Positions 9,601 to 18,051 of a stretch of 64,000 bases of DNA are shown piece after piece. Made by a program: the position numbers and the translations under genes. Position 1 is the stretch's first letter. Every line of letters begins with the position of its first letter. The stretch comes from Dichetophora obliterata (Eukaryota > Arthropoda > Insecta > Diptera > Sciomyzidae): assembly GCA_963920525.1 (NCBI GenBank), contig OY986440.1, positions 15,206,298 through 15,270,297 on the forward strand. Reading direction: 5' to 3'. Under the pieces are notes generated by a model, which saw nothing but the letters and a program-made list of their open reading frames with translations, made no database searches and was not told the DNA's origin.

Positions 9601-12474
9601 AAAATGAGCCAAATCGGATAAAAACCACGCCTTCCTTTCATACGAAGTGACTTTTCTGAAACGGTAAAATCTTCTAAAATTCCACAAAAATGAGTACAAT
9701 TGTTTCAAATTTTGCAAATAAACTTAAATCTTAACTTTGTAGTCGATGTTTAGGATTTGGTAAAAAAAAAAACTGAAAATTTCACCCACCTCTCATAGAA
9801 AGTGACGTCATCATCTATAAATAAATAGGCGTAGGCGAAACAGTTTGGTACCATTTTCTCCCGTGTTTCTCAGCCGATTTTGACAATGTGTTTTTAAATG
9901 AATTACAGTAGGGACAAGGAGTGCACCGAATATTTTTGGTGACATTTGACCTGAAATATCAGCATTGAAAGAATATTTCCTAAATAAGATCTAAACTATA
10001 AGGAGATGGAGGAACATTGTGTAAGAGGAAATTTTAGACATTGCTAAAATGTAAAAAAAAACATTCCAAATATTTTTCGCTATCTCTTACGGATACCCTA
10101 CAATAAGAAATTTTTGTATGTGACATGTGTGAATATTGGGATGATGAAATTTTTTACAAATAGTAAATTCTGATGAATGATGATATCTCGAAAATTGTAG
10201 CTTTTCTCAGTATAACGTATTTTGGTATGAAAAGTCGTTGGTTGAGAAAAATAACGGAATACGACAGCTTTTTTCGTAATATTTTCACGGATAGTATGTA
10301 ATAAAATTACCCCGTTATTATGACATCAAAATTATTGGGATATCTCGAAAACTGTAGATTTTCTCAGTACAACGCATTTTCTTAAAGCAAGGTCACTGCC
10401 TCAAAATGAGAAAAAACTATCAAAATTTCAAGTTTTGATTTTGCAAGCAAATATCTCCGCCATTTTCAAAACGATTTTTATGTAATTTTGTTTCAATTCA
10501 ATGACTTTGGAGAAATAACAAAAGATGTACCGTTTTTTATTGTTCTAAGAAACCTCTAAAACATTAAATTTTTGCTCAAAAAATAGACCCAAAGTAGTTT
10601 TTGTTTTAAATTTTTTTTTTTTTAATTTTCTTTTTCCGCATTCTTTCATATGACATATAATTTATTTGCAAAAATTGCTTAATTTTGACACATAATTCAA
10701 TAAACAGTTTCTATCATCGAAAATCATGAGGTACCCCCTATAATTTTTTTGATTAAAATTAATTTTTTCGAAATGTTGTTTTTATATTTTTTACAAAGTT
10801 GCATTTAAAAATAATTAGGAAACACAAATCTATTTTTTAAGCCATATTCTTATATCTATATAGGGTGTCCTGCGATAGAGTGCAACTATTTATAGAGGTA
10901 AAATCATATGGGAGGTGTGGGGGTCTATTTTTTCACCCTTAGAAGTTACAGGGTCGTTAGTTTTTCATGACTTTAATGCATATTATTGTTTTAAGCAGAA
11001 AAACTTACTCACGGAAAAGTTATTTAAAGAAGTAATTTGAAAGGCAATAAATTGACCTTTGTTACGATGTATCAACAAACTCTTCCGACTTAACCATTCC
11101 TGAGCTGTGCTCGTGTGCAGATGAATCAATCTATTGAAACTTCTAAATTTAAATTTTGAGCGCCATTCTTTCCGAATTTTGCGAAATAGATAAAAATTTT
11201 TTGAAGCATCAAATTTAACAAAATTAAAAAAATTACAAAGTTAATTATACCTGGAAAATTTCACTTCGAACAGTTCTTATAATTTTTTTTAACAAAATAC
11301 AATTAAATATCATTATGTTTTGAATTTAGTTTAATTTTTAAAGTGCAACCAACTTTACTATTTTTAAAAACACGTTTATGATTTTGATGTCATTGCAAAG
11401 AAAATGAAATAAATCACAAAGTTGATGCTAAAAAAATTACTTTACTACGCAAAATTTATTGTGTGGTATAGCAATTTTTTATTATGTGTTTTTACAATAT
11501 GATTCTTTTTTATTTATTTTTTTATTGAAATTCATAGTAATTTTTAAAGACTTTACGACATTTAAACCAAAAATTACAAAGTGATGTTAAATAGTGTTAA
11601 ATTACTTTTTGTTTGCTCACAAATGGAGTTTTTTTTGATTTAACAAATATTGCACTCTTCTTTAAATAGTCCATTTACCAAAATAATAAGTCCAAATAAA
11701 TTTCACTAAAATAACAACTTTGCCAAAGGCATTTATTAAGAAGATTTCGTGCTCTTTATGTTAGTCAAATGCTAAAATTAGTGTTAATTTAAAACCCATA
11801 TTAAATATTACTCAGACGTAAACTTTTAAAACGCTGATACACGTGCAATTTTGTTTTTGTCTCCTACCAGAAACCGTTGATAGAAGTCTATAATTTTTGG
11901 GAAAAGATAAAATTGTCGTACAGTGATATTAATAATTTTTTTCTTCAAATATAATGTTGATTTTAGGCTTAAGACGTCGACGAGAATCAGCCGAAAAATA
12001 TGTCACCGATCCAGCGCAGTTGAATTTACGATTTAATCGTGTGCACTCTAGAAATACCAGTAGGTAAGAGAATTCGTTATTTATTTATGTGCATTTGCCA
12101 CTTTTAAAAAAATAAATAATATGTGCGTTTTACCCTGTTCTTATAGAGCGCTTGGAATTCCGCAACATCTGCTGAGTCAGTTTGACGATCATTCTTCGGA
12201 GGATAGTGAAGAAAAGTACACACAATGTTTGAATAATGGCGCACCATTTTATGCTTCACATAACATCAGTAAAAACACTTTAAGCAATTTACATGCCTCA
12301 AAACAATCGCTGAGCGATGATCAGATACATTGTAATGCAATGCAGGAAAAGAATGCTAGTGCTGGTGCTGCTGCCGACATTGCCGCTGTGCGCAATGATA
12401 TCACACCACCGCCAGGTGCTCCTAAGCTTGAAAATAGTGCCCGCTTACGTCGTTATAGACATAATGTAGATTGA
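429..12474 (+). CDS. 3' portion of an unidentified multi-exon host gene (10 exons)
   Basis: Ten coding segments can be joined with GT-AG introns and consistent phases: 429-602, 696-767, 923-1216, 1283-2245, 2677-2828, 3310-3454, 6096-6591, 6639-7442, 11967-12063 and 12147-12474. The sum is about 1,175 codons ending in TGA. The first exon begins right after an acceptor (ATTGTAG), so the gene starts upstream of the window. The protein begins with a basic, conserved-looking stretch containing ESDPYDWEK. It then becomes low-complexity (Q, N, S, T, A and G rich, a poly-Q tract, Gly-Gly runs), with short ordered-looking islands such as YSNLQELLPHCWSEP and NSLPNLAFPDF. I see no membrane segment, signal peptide or catalytic motif. 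A large, mostly disordered cytoplasmic or nuclear protein is likely. I do not recognise the family and assign no function. The exon chain is strong evidence of a real gene; individual boundaries could move by a few bases. Confidence 0.85.
696..767 (+). CDS. Exon 2 (24 codons, phase 0)
   Basis: The acceptor is TTTTTACAG|ATA and the donor is AAG|GTAGGC. The exon encodes a basic start (IRRRNEID) followed by a polar stretch. It keeps the frame of exons 1 and 3. Confidence 0.75.
923..1216 (+). CDS. Exon 3 (98 codons, phase 0)
   Basis: It lies between the acceptor TTATTTTAG and the donor ATATCG|GTATTT. The frame is open throughout and the product is polar and Q/V/S rich. The codon at 974 is GTG inside the exon, not a start. 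Confidence 0.8.
1283..2245 (+). CDS. Exon 4 (321 codons, phase 0)
   Basis: This is the largest exon, between CTATTTCAG and the donor CTCAG|GTAAAC. It encodes a low-complexity region with a Gly-rich run (GGGGVGG, near 1836-1857) and a Ser/Gly-rich segment near 1990-2080. It ends in an acidic stretch (DDSEETTDNEW). The open frame continues a few codons into the intron before a stop. Confidence 0.85.
2246..2676 (+). other. Intron, 431 bp
   Basis: AT-rich intron between exons 4 and 5. I see no repeat, ORF or RNA gene in it. Confidence 0.7.
2677..2828 (+). CDS. Exon 5 (152 nt, ends phase 2)
   Basis: The acceptor is ATTTTTCAG|AGC and the donor is CAAGAAAA|GTAAGA, a good match to the fly consensus. 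The product is Q-rich (a QQEQQQQQ run) and basic at its end. The split codon AA|A (Lys) is completed by the first base of exon 6. Confidence 0.8.
2829..3309 (+). other. Intron, 481 bp
   Basis: AT-rich intron between exons 5 and 6. I see nothing else in it. Confidence 0.7.
3310..3454 (+). CDS. Exon 6 (145 nt, ordered-looking segment)
   Basis: The acceptor is CATTTCTAG and the donor is GATACT|GTAAGC. It encodes IENYSNLQELLPHCWSEP followed by ALGNVLRKGLEPPL. The mix of hydrophobic, Trp, Cys and Pro residues is unlike the flanking low-complexity exons, so this may be a short folded or binding motif. It would make the best query for identifying the gene. Confidence 0.8.
4632..4706 (-). repeat. 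tRNA-like sequence, probable SINE head
   Basis: On the - strand an A-box-like TAGTCCAGTGG (4688-4698) and a perfect B box GGTTCGAATCC (4644-4654) lie about 33 bp apart, as in a tRNA. The T arm pairs. The anticodon and acceptor stems have several mismatches and the apparent anticodon loop reads CTATCAA (ATC). I therefore read it as a tRNA-derived SINE head or tRNA pseudogene with an RNA polymerase III promoter, not a working tRNA. Confidence 0.55.
5221..5770 (+). repeat. Recurring GTGACTACTGGGACA-type motif
   Basis: TGTGACTACTGG or a variant occurs near 5244, 5282, 5461, 5591 and 5753, in direct orientation. The first two sit in a short tandem duplication (TTAAATTGACTTAA context). The function is unknown; it may be the core of a decayed repeat. 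Confidence 0.5.
6096..6591 (+). CDS. Exon 7 (496 nt, poly-Q)
   Basis: The acceptor is GTCTTTAAG|ATA and the donor is CACAAG|GTAGGC. It contains the conserved-looking NSLPNLAFPDF and an eight-Gln run encoded by mixed CAA/CAG near 6348-6371. A stretch with acidic, Pro and Cys residues follows (NEESPEVCAVSG). It ends in phase 1. Confidence 0.8.
6639..7442 (+). CDS. Exon 8 (804 nt, Asn/Thr/Ala rich)
   Basis: A very short 47-bp intron (6592-6638) separates it from exon 7. The split codon G|TG gives Val. It starts VYLLLENINPEESVYYD, then becomes an N/T/A-rich tract with one island (LSKCASWAGCD). The donor is ACAG|GTTTGT, and the phase matches exon 9 across a 4.5-kb intron. Confidence 0.8.
9090..9300 (-). 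pseudogene. Relic of a non-LTR reverse transcriptase
   Basis: On the - strand, 9221-9276 reads KAFDSLQHDILLMKLEKF. This is the motif-A neighbourhood of LINE reverse transcriptases, where the Asp of AFD is catalytic. Downstream, LLKWIGS and a decayed counterpart of the SGVPQGS region can be followed, but stops interrupt the frame at least five times. It is a dead fragment inside the host intron, antisense to the host gene. The family cannot be assigned from so little; a CR1/jockey-type element is plausible. Confidence 0.5.
10436..10800 (-). repeat. Dispersed repeat shared with 40.1 and 41.0 kb
   Basis: The reverse complement of 40088-40560 and of 40977-41218 aligns with this intron segment. 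Shared strings include CATATGACATA followed by ATTTATTTGCAAAAATT, the GGTACCCC block, and ATGTTGTTTTTATATTTTTT. The copies are diverged. No coding content is seen. Confidence 0.6.
11967..12063 (+). CDS. Exon 9 (97 nt, basic)
   Basis: The acceptor is TGATTTTAG and the donor is AGTAG|GTAAGA. The joined codon GGC is followed by LRRRRESAEKYVTDP. The Arg-rich start might act as a nuclear-localisation or binding patch; that is only a guess from composition. Confidence 0.8.
12147..12474 (+). CDS. Terminal exon 10 and stop codon
   Basis: The acceptor is GTTCTTATAG. The split codon AG|A gives Arg, then ALGIPQHLLSQF, an acidic serine cluster (SSEDSEE) and an Ala-rich stretch. The C-terminus is basic and ends in TGA. 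The 3' UTR begins in AT dinucleotide repeats. I see no clear AATAAA within the next 150 bases. Confidence 0.85.
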
Positions 12475-12717
12475 ATTATATAATGTTAGACATGCATATG
12501 CATATTAATATTAAAATAATATATATATATGCATACATATATGCATATATATGTATATATATGTATTTATACATGATTACGAATATTTGTGTGTGTGTGT
12601 GTGTGTGTATGTGTGATTGATAAACTCAAGTCATAAACTAAATGCATAGCTTATTTTAATTTAGTTACATTATATACATAAATAGTTTACATAAAATAAG
12701 TTAAAAAACTAAGAAAT

Positions 12718-12748
<31 letters not shown>

Positions 12749-12791
12749 CAGTGAACGAAAATTAGCACTAACTTACAACTCAAACATGATA
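12475..12791. other. Gene 3' flank with microsatellites
   Basis: AT dinucleotide runs occur near 12515-12560 and 12724-12748 and a GT run near 12590-12607. Nothing else is seen. Confidence 0.7.
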
Positions 12792-13336
12792 GGCTCGAGC
12801 TGTCTGCAGCTAACGTCAAAAATCAACGAAAAACTAGCTCAAGTTCTGCCAAATACTTAATTTGGTCGAAATGACTTGAGCGCGCTCGTCTTTAAGTAAT
12901 TGAAAAAATTCGCCAATTTGTAAATCAATTCGTTTTGTTTGCCTTGCTCAGTTGAATTTGTAATAACAGGAATGAAACGTGAAAATAAGTTAATGGCCGC
13001 ATTCTAGCCGAAAAAGTGCTCAAGTAGCGAAGTAACATAAAATATTTTCGCTATATAAATTGTGACATCTCAAGGAACATGTTCTGTGAGAGCATACCAT
13101 TCAGCCCGAAAGTTGTGGAACAGTTCTTGAGCACTTTTTCGGCTAGAATGCGGCCAATGTCAATTTAATTTAAATTCGTTTGAAAGAAAAAACCGCTGGT
13201 TTCTTACGAAAATTGAATCGCTTTGGCTGCATTCAGATCGAGTTAACGAAACTTGTTAAAAGAGCAATAATGGTTTGTACGCATCATTTCTATGCATTTG
13301 TATAAAATCTAACATTAGCTGCAGCCAGCTCGAGCC
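12792..13336. mobile_element. Foldback element with TA duplication, host of a nested MITE
   Basis: The ends are inverted: GGCTCGAGCTG-CTGCAGCTAA on the left and its complement ending CGAGCC on the right. TA flanks both sides (12790-12791, 13337-13338). There is no coding capacity. A second inverted-repeat element (12995-13155) sits inside it. It fits a non-autonomous TA-targeting DNA transposon. Confidence 0.6.
12995..13155. mobile_element. Short MITE with GGCCGC ends, nested
   Basis: 161 bp with terminal inverted repeats of about 30 bp (GGCCGCATTCTAGCCG and onward) and AAT on both sides as a possible 3-bp target duplication. GGC-type ends with a 3-bp A/T duplication suggest PIF/Harbinger. 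It shares the first GGCCGCATTC with the element at 20171-20543. Confidence 0.65.
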
Positions 13337-13479
13337 TATTTTGTTTGGGCGTTTAGAGTAGAGCGTCAAGGTACCATTGCTAGTTGGAACAAAAAAGGAA
13401 TCAATTCTAAACATTTCTTGTGAAAAGAATATATAATACATAGAGAATTGAGATTTTTTTTTTAAGTAAGTGAGATTTT

Positions 13480-14525
13480 TTTTATAGATTTATATAGCAA
13501 ATTGATTGTATTTTTTAATTCCATGATCAAATTCGAAAATCGAACATTTCGAGTTTGTAATCAAAGTTCGAAGAATTTCACCATTTTTGGGATTTTTTTT
13601 TAACATTTTTAAAATTAAGCCTGAAACGTGTATAATACACAAAAAGTTTCGTAGTGGAATGCGCAATAGTTTAGAAGTTATGAAATTTTAAGTACATGCA
13701 TCTCGTGATGCCACTACCAAAAGCGTAAGCATGTGCTGGCGAGTGCGAAGTACTACTACGACATGCGCGAGATGCATGTATTTAAAAATGTATAACTTCT
13801 AAAGGCCGCTTTACATTATCCCACTGTGTGTTAACACATGTCAAAATTTTCATGTGTGATAGAAAGTGAGATGGTGTAAACAACGGAAAGCAATGTGTGT
13901 TCTGATTTTTTTGGCATGTCGTACCACATTTTATTTTTTGGTTTGTTTCTAATTTCATCACACATTCTATCCCACCAGAGATGCATTTTACCATAAACTT
14001 ACTTGAAATTTATTATTTAGGTGAGAAAATTTTTAAGCTCGTAATGTATTTTCAAATGGAATAACAGAAGGAAGCAGTTTTACAGCTTATTGAACTTTGT
14101 AGGGGCTTTAAATTGATTAAAAACCGATTCATTACTCAAATTTTCACGTTTTAGTATAGTGTAAAGTATAAAAATGCGGTGCGACTCTGTGAGATAGTCT
14201 AAAAGCGAAAAATTAATTTCTTCATACAAAAATTAAAAATGACAGCATGATGAAATTCAATAATACTTTCTATCTCACATGTGGTAACACACAGTAGGAC
14301 AATGTAAAGCGGCCTTAAGCCATTGCGAATTCCACTATGAAATTTCTTGTGTGTTATCTACATATTTCAGGCTTCAATTCAAACAAGTGAGAAAAAAAAA
14401 ATCCCAAATATAGCCAAATTCAGAACATCTGGTCTCAAAATGGAAAAAATTTTCAAATTTCGAATTTGATCCTGGAACTCGAAAATACAGTAAATTTAAT
14501 CCATAAATCCATAAACACATATTTT
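13480..14525. mobile_element. Diverged foldback, about 1 kb, disrupted by two inner elements
   Basis: Left-arm sequence (13480-13690, for example GATCAAATTCGAA and GTAGTGGAATGCGCAAT) recurs inverted at 14320-14525 (ATTGCGAATTCCACTAT and TTCGAATTTGATC). The arms are clearly diverged. The loop contains a small palindrome (13670-13802, TACATGCATCTCG arms) and the MITE 13803-14315. Confidence 0.5.
13803..14315. mobile_element. MITE with AGGCCGC ends and TAA duplication
   Basis: 513 bp with about 38-bp terminal inverted repeats starting AGGCCGCTTTACATT. TAA is present on both sides (13800-13802 and 14316-14318). The 3-bp TWA duplication and GGCC end point to PIF/Harbinger. No transposase is encoded. 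Confidence 0.65.
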
Positions 14526-15660
14526 CTTTTTAATTTTTTTTACTGACAAAAATGTTTTTAAAAAAATCGTGTTTTTCAACAACTCCAATTTTTAGAAGCC
14601 TATAACTCAGCAACTAAGGCAGATGAAAAAAATGTCAGATGAAAAAGACGGACTACATGTCTAGGATAACATTAATGCAAAATTTGAAGAAAATCCGACA
14701 CTCATAATTTTTATTTTGTGGTCCGCTGCATGTAGAATACACTAGAATTATTAAAGGTTCTCATGAAACTCGACGTAAAAACTCTATTACTCTTAAACTA
14801 TTTGTTTTTAAATTTTCCGATAGCTTATGGTGTGTAGAATATGTTTCCAAAGCAGTTTGGCCGATAACGATTGCATAAACAAGTTATCGCATACGAAAGC
14901 AATTGATATTTTCATAAACGCACTTAAAAAATCGTTAACCAAATCTTCAAACGCGTTTTCATCTTTATCTTTCGAACCTAAAGATCATAAATCTTTCGCG
15001 TTTTCATCTTTATCTTTCGCGTTTTTATCTTTCAAACCTAAATTCAGATAATATTGGCCGGTTGTTTTTTTTATAGCACTTTCAAAAGCGAAAATTTGCA
15101 TGTCCGCCATTTTTATAATTTTCAACTATCTATTGATATTATAGGTTTAAGCTCCAAGAAATATAACATAATTTATAAAATTTTGTGGTTTTTTTATATC
15201 AGATGACATGAACGAGCTATGCGATGGAGAATGTTCGGGTAACTTTTTTTTCAATGTGACGTTTGACGGCATATTCACATCGACACTTCACATTACACTT
15301 TTATGCACCAATGATTTTCCTACTCTTTAAAAAATAAATAAACAACTGCCAAAAAACTCAGGTGTTTATTTACTTCCTTCTATGAAAAAAAAAATCAAGA
15401 ACAACACTGTGTTTTTCACTTAAGATAGTAGCCCGGCGTGATGACCGAAATGACCAGTTGATGTTTTTTAATACACTTTTTAAATAAAAAAATAAAATGG
15501 GATTGTTTTGAAATTTTCACATGTTTTAATTGGTGTCTTCAACTGTTTTTATTTTACTTAATTTAAGATTAATATGTTTATAATTATTAAAATCAAAGTA
15601 GAGTCCTCGAAAAAAAGAATAGTTGTAGCCTTACGTAGTCATCTGAAATAAAAAAAAATT
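14526..15660. other. Intergenic, no gene seen
   Basis: AT-rich. An open stretch at 14827-15051 starts with VCRICFQ but dissolves into repeats of TCGCGTTTTCATCTTTATC, so I do not call it. Nothing else is recognised. Confidence 0.5.
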
Positions 15661-15790
15661 CAAAGAGAATATCGTTCTGCAGGCTTATTGTAGTGCACTT
15701 ACCTCTAATATGCATATATATATATATATATATATAAATTATTTTTATTTTAAAAAAAATTTTCACAAGTCCGCCTTTTTTATATATATC
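15661..15790 (+). repeat. Empty-site paralogue of the mariner insertion locus
   Basis: It begins CAAAGAGAATATCGTTCTGC, passes through a TA-repeat tract, and ends TTTTCACAAGTCCGCC. The same flanks occur as 16174-16236 and 17524-17585, where the mariner lies between them. This copy lacks the mariner. Confidence 0.7.
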
Positions 15791-15794
15791 TTCT

Positions 15795-16159
15795 TCTATA
15801 TATATAAAATAGGATGTGTGTATGTATGTAACGTATGTACTCCAAAACGGCTGGGCCGATTTTGATGAAATTTTCAGGTAATGTTCATCTTGGTACGGTG
15901 GGTAACATAGGCTATATTTGGACCCGATAGGTGGCGCTGGGGTGGACTTATATCGAAAATTTGAATTTATGGACCAATTTAACTGAAATTCAGAATGTAT
16001 GTTTGTTTGATCATAAGAAAATAATTTGTGTATAAATGGACACAGTAGGTGGCGCTGGGGTGGACTTATTTCGAGAATTCGATGGCGTGAAAAATATATA
16101 AATACTTTTAATTTTATTTTATAACGAGGGGAGTAGCGAAGCACACCGGTTTCAGCTAG
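15795..16159 (+). mobile_element. Non-autonomous Helitron-like element, copy 1 (365 bp)
   Basis: It starts TCTATATATATAAAATAGG and ends GGTTTCAGCTAG followed by T, matching the TC...CTAG ends of Helitrons. The interior contains GGCTGGGCCGATTTTGATG, common near Helitron ends in insects, and two copies of GGTGGCGCTGGGGTGGAC. It is about 96 percent identical by eye to the inverted copy at 18052-18416, which has the same length. No Rep/helicase is present. Confidence 0.65.
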
Positions 16160-16236
16160 TATATATATAAAATTCAAAGAGAATATCGTTCTGCAGGCTT
16201 ATTGTAGTGCACTTACCTCTAATATGCATATATATA

Positions 16237-17523
16237 TTGGGGGTTGGAATTAGTTTTAAAGGTTTTCTAAGAGATGGCGTAACTATCAATAGATCGCATC
16301 GGGCACACCTGTGACTATATTCATTTCAAAGCACATTGTCTAAGCTTCATTTTTCAGTATGTGTCATTCCACTGAAGTGTAAACAACATATATTTTTTTC
16401 TCTGTGAACATGTCGACTTTCGTTCCAACAAAACGCAATTTGCGGGAAGGTTTACTTTTGTGCTTCCATTTGAAGAAAAAAGCGGTTGAAGCACAACGCA
16501 CGCTTACTGAGGCTTACGGGAACTATGCTCCATCGATTTCTACTTGTGAGTACTGGTTCCGTCGGTTTAAAAGTGGTGATTTTGATACGGAAGACAAAGA
16601 GCGTCCGGGCCAGCCGAAAAAGTTTGAAGATGAGGAATTGGAGGCTTTGCTCGATGAAGACCCGTGTCAAACCCTTCAAGAATTGTCAGAATCATTGGGA
16701 GTCGACTTATCAACGGTCGGCAAACGCTTGAAGGCCATGGGAATGATTCAAAAGCAAGGAAATTGGGTGCCGTACCAGTTGAAGCCGAGAGACGTTGAAC
16801 GGCGATTTTGCATGTGCGAACAACTGCTTCAACGGCATAAAAGGAAGAGTTTTTTGCATCGTATTGTCACTGGCGATGAAAAGTGGATCCATTACGATAA
16901 TCCTAAGCGAAAAAAATCGTGGGGACCACCCGGCCATGCATCAACATCGAGGGCCAAGCCGAATATTCATGGCGCCAAGCTTATGCTGTGTATTTGGTGG
17001 GATCAGAAGGGTGTCGTGTACTATGAGCTGCTAAAACCTAACGAAACCATCACTGGGGAACGCTACCAACAACAATTGATGCAATTCAGCCAAGCATTAA
17101 AGGTTAAACGGCCGGAATATGCCAAAAGACACGACAAAGTGGTTTTTCAACATGACAACGCACGGCCACATGTTGCAAGAACCGTCAAGGAAACGTTGGA
17201 GGCGCTGAATTGGGATGTGCTACCCCACCCGCCTTATAGCCCAGACATAGCCCCTTCCGACTACCACCTATTCAGATCGATGACGCATGGCTTGGCTGAG
17301 CAGCGCTTCACTTCTTACGAGGATACCAAAAAATGGGTCGATTCGTGGATTGCCTCAAAAGACGAATCGTTCTTCCGGCGCGGAATCCATATGCTGCCAG
17401 AAAGATGGGAAAATGTTGTAGCTAACGATGGACAATACTTTGAATATTATACATTGTACCGTTGTTTCTAAATAAATGCTCAAAAACCGAAAAAAAACCT
17501 TTAAAATTAATTCCAACCCCCAA
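16237..17523 (+). mobile_element. Mariner element, mauritiana (Mos1)-like, complete
   Basis: 1,287 bp with terminal inverted repeats starting TTGGGGGTTGGAATTA and a TA duplication on each side (16235-16236, 17524-17525). It encodes one uninterrupted transposase. The repeats agree over about 30 bp with one or two mismatches. It inserted into a TA-rich tract of a repeat that also exists without it at 15661-15790. The element looks young and structurally complete. Confidence 0.93.
16410..17471 (+). CDS. Mariner transposase, DD34D, intact (353 aa)
   Basis: It encodes a transposase that would cut and paste its own element at TA sites in the nucleus. The N-terminus has two helix-turn-helix regions (about residues 1-110, with CEYWFRRFKSGDFD). 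The signature WVPYQL replaces the usual WVPHEL. The catalytic triad is D156 (TGDEKW), D249 (QHDNARPH) and D284 (APSDYH), giving the DD34D spacing and the same positions as in Mos1. Length is close to the 345 aa of Mos1. I chose ATG at 16410; a GTG two codons upstream is in frame. No stop or frameshift is present, so the enzyme could be active. A decayed partial copy lies at 45423-46507. Confidence 0.93.
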   Translation: MSTFVPTKRNLREGLLLCFHLKKKAVEAQRTLTEAYGNYAPSISTCEYWFRRFKSGDFDTEDKERPGQPKKFEDEELEALLDEDPCQTLQELSESLGVDLSTVGKRLKAMGMIQKQGNWVPYQLKPRDVERRFCMCEQLLQRHKRKSFLHRIVTGDEKWIHYDNPKRKKSWGPPGHASTSRAKPNIHGAKLMLCIWWDQKGVVYYELLKPNETITGERYQQQLMQFSQALKVKRPEYAKRHDKVVFQHDNARPHVARTVKETLEALNWDVLPHPPYSPDIAPSDYHLFRSMTHGLAEQRFTSYEDTKKWVDSWIASKDESFFRRGIHMLPERWENVVANDGQYFEYYTLYRCF

Positions 17524-17626
17524 TATATATATATATAAAAATTATTTTTATTTTAAAAAAAATTTTTCACAAGTCCGCCTTTTTTTATATATATATTTAT
17601 ATATATATATTTATATATATATATTA
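17524..17626. repeat. Right flank of mariner target repeat plus TA microsatellite
   Basis: It repeats the end of the empty-site unit (TTTTCACAAGTCCGCC at 17564-17579), followed by a TA-rich tract. Confidence 0.6.
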
Positions 17627-17930
17627 GGGCGGGTCAAATTCTGGCTCAGCGAAATTCGTAAAATACATGTAATTTCAAGACTTTTTCTCCACTACAGCAT
17701 ATACAAATTCTGAAAAAATGCTGTGCGGACTTTCGTAAATAGATTCATACACATACATTCATACATTCATATTTCATAATTGAGAACAAAATCTATTTAC
17801 GAAAGTCCGCACAGCTTTTTTCAGAATTTGTATATGCTGTAGTGGAGAAAAAGTCTTGAAATTACATGTATTTTACGAATTTCGCTGAGCCAGACCTCCA
17901 AAAAATTCGTCCATACAAATTGACCCGCCC
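17627..17930. mobile_element. Foldback MITE, GGGCGGGTC ends, TA duplication
   Basis: 304 bp with arms of about 120 bp. The left arm begins GGGCGGGTCAAATTCTGG; the right arm is its complement with about 30 extra bases near the tip. TA flanks both ends. The termini match those of the larger foldback at 47399-48392. No ORF. Confidence 0.75.
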
Positions 17931-17952
17931 TAATATATATATATATATATAC

Positions 17953-18041
17953 ATTTTCACAAGTCCGCCTTTTATATGTATATGCATATTAGAGGTAAGT
18001 GCACTACAATAAGCCTGCAGAACGATATTCTCTTTGAATTT
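17953..18041 (-). repeat. Rearranged third copy of the mariner target repeat
   Basis: It contains TTTTCACAAGTCCGCC and, inverted, the block from CAAAGAGAATATCG to CTAATATGCATATA. The relative orientation of the two parts differs from the copies at 15.66 and 16.17 kb. Confidence 0.55.
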
Positions 18042-18051
18042 TATATATATA

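Larger units (their letters stand above)
7443..11966 (+). other. Intron of about 4.5 kb
   Basis: It links exons 8 and 9. It holds a diverged direct duplication (8072-8196 against 8224-8365), repeated segments around GAAATGACGTCA/GAAAGTGACGTCA (8795, 9790), an RT relic (9090-9300) and an interspersed repeat (10436-10800). The segment near 9490-9560 (GAGTCGATTTAGTCATGTCC) resembles a motif often seen in dispersed dipteran repeats. Confidence 0.65.

Noticed and set aside
14827..15051. Short frame starting VCRICFQ, resembling the start of a ZAD-type zinc finger
   Set aside because: Only one Cys pair, then repeats of TCATCTTTATC; no acceptor, second Cys pair or partner exon seen.
15593..16177. 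194-codon - strand frame
   Set aside because: It runs through the Helitron-like copy and TA microsatellite; the inverted copy at 18.0-18.4 kb gives the same open frame by descent and no protein similarity is recognised.
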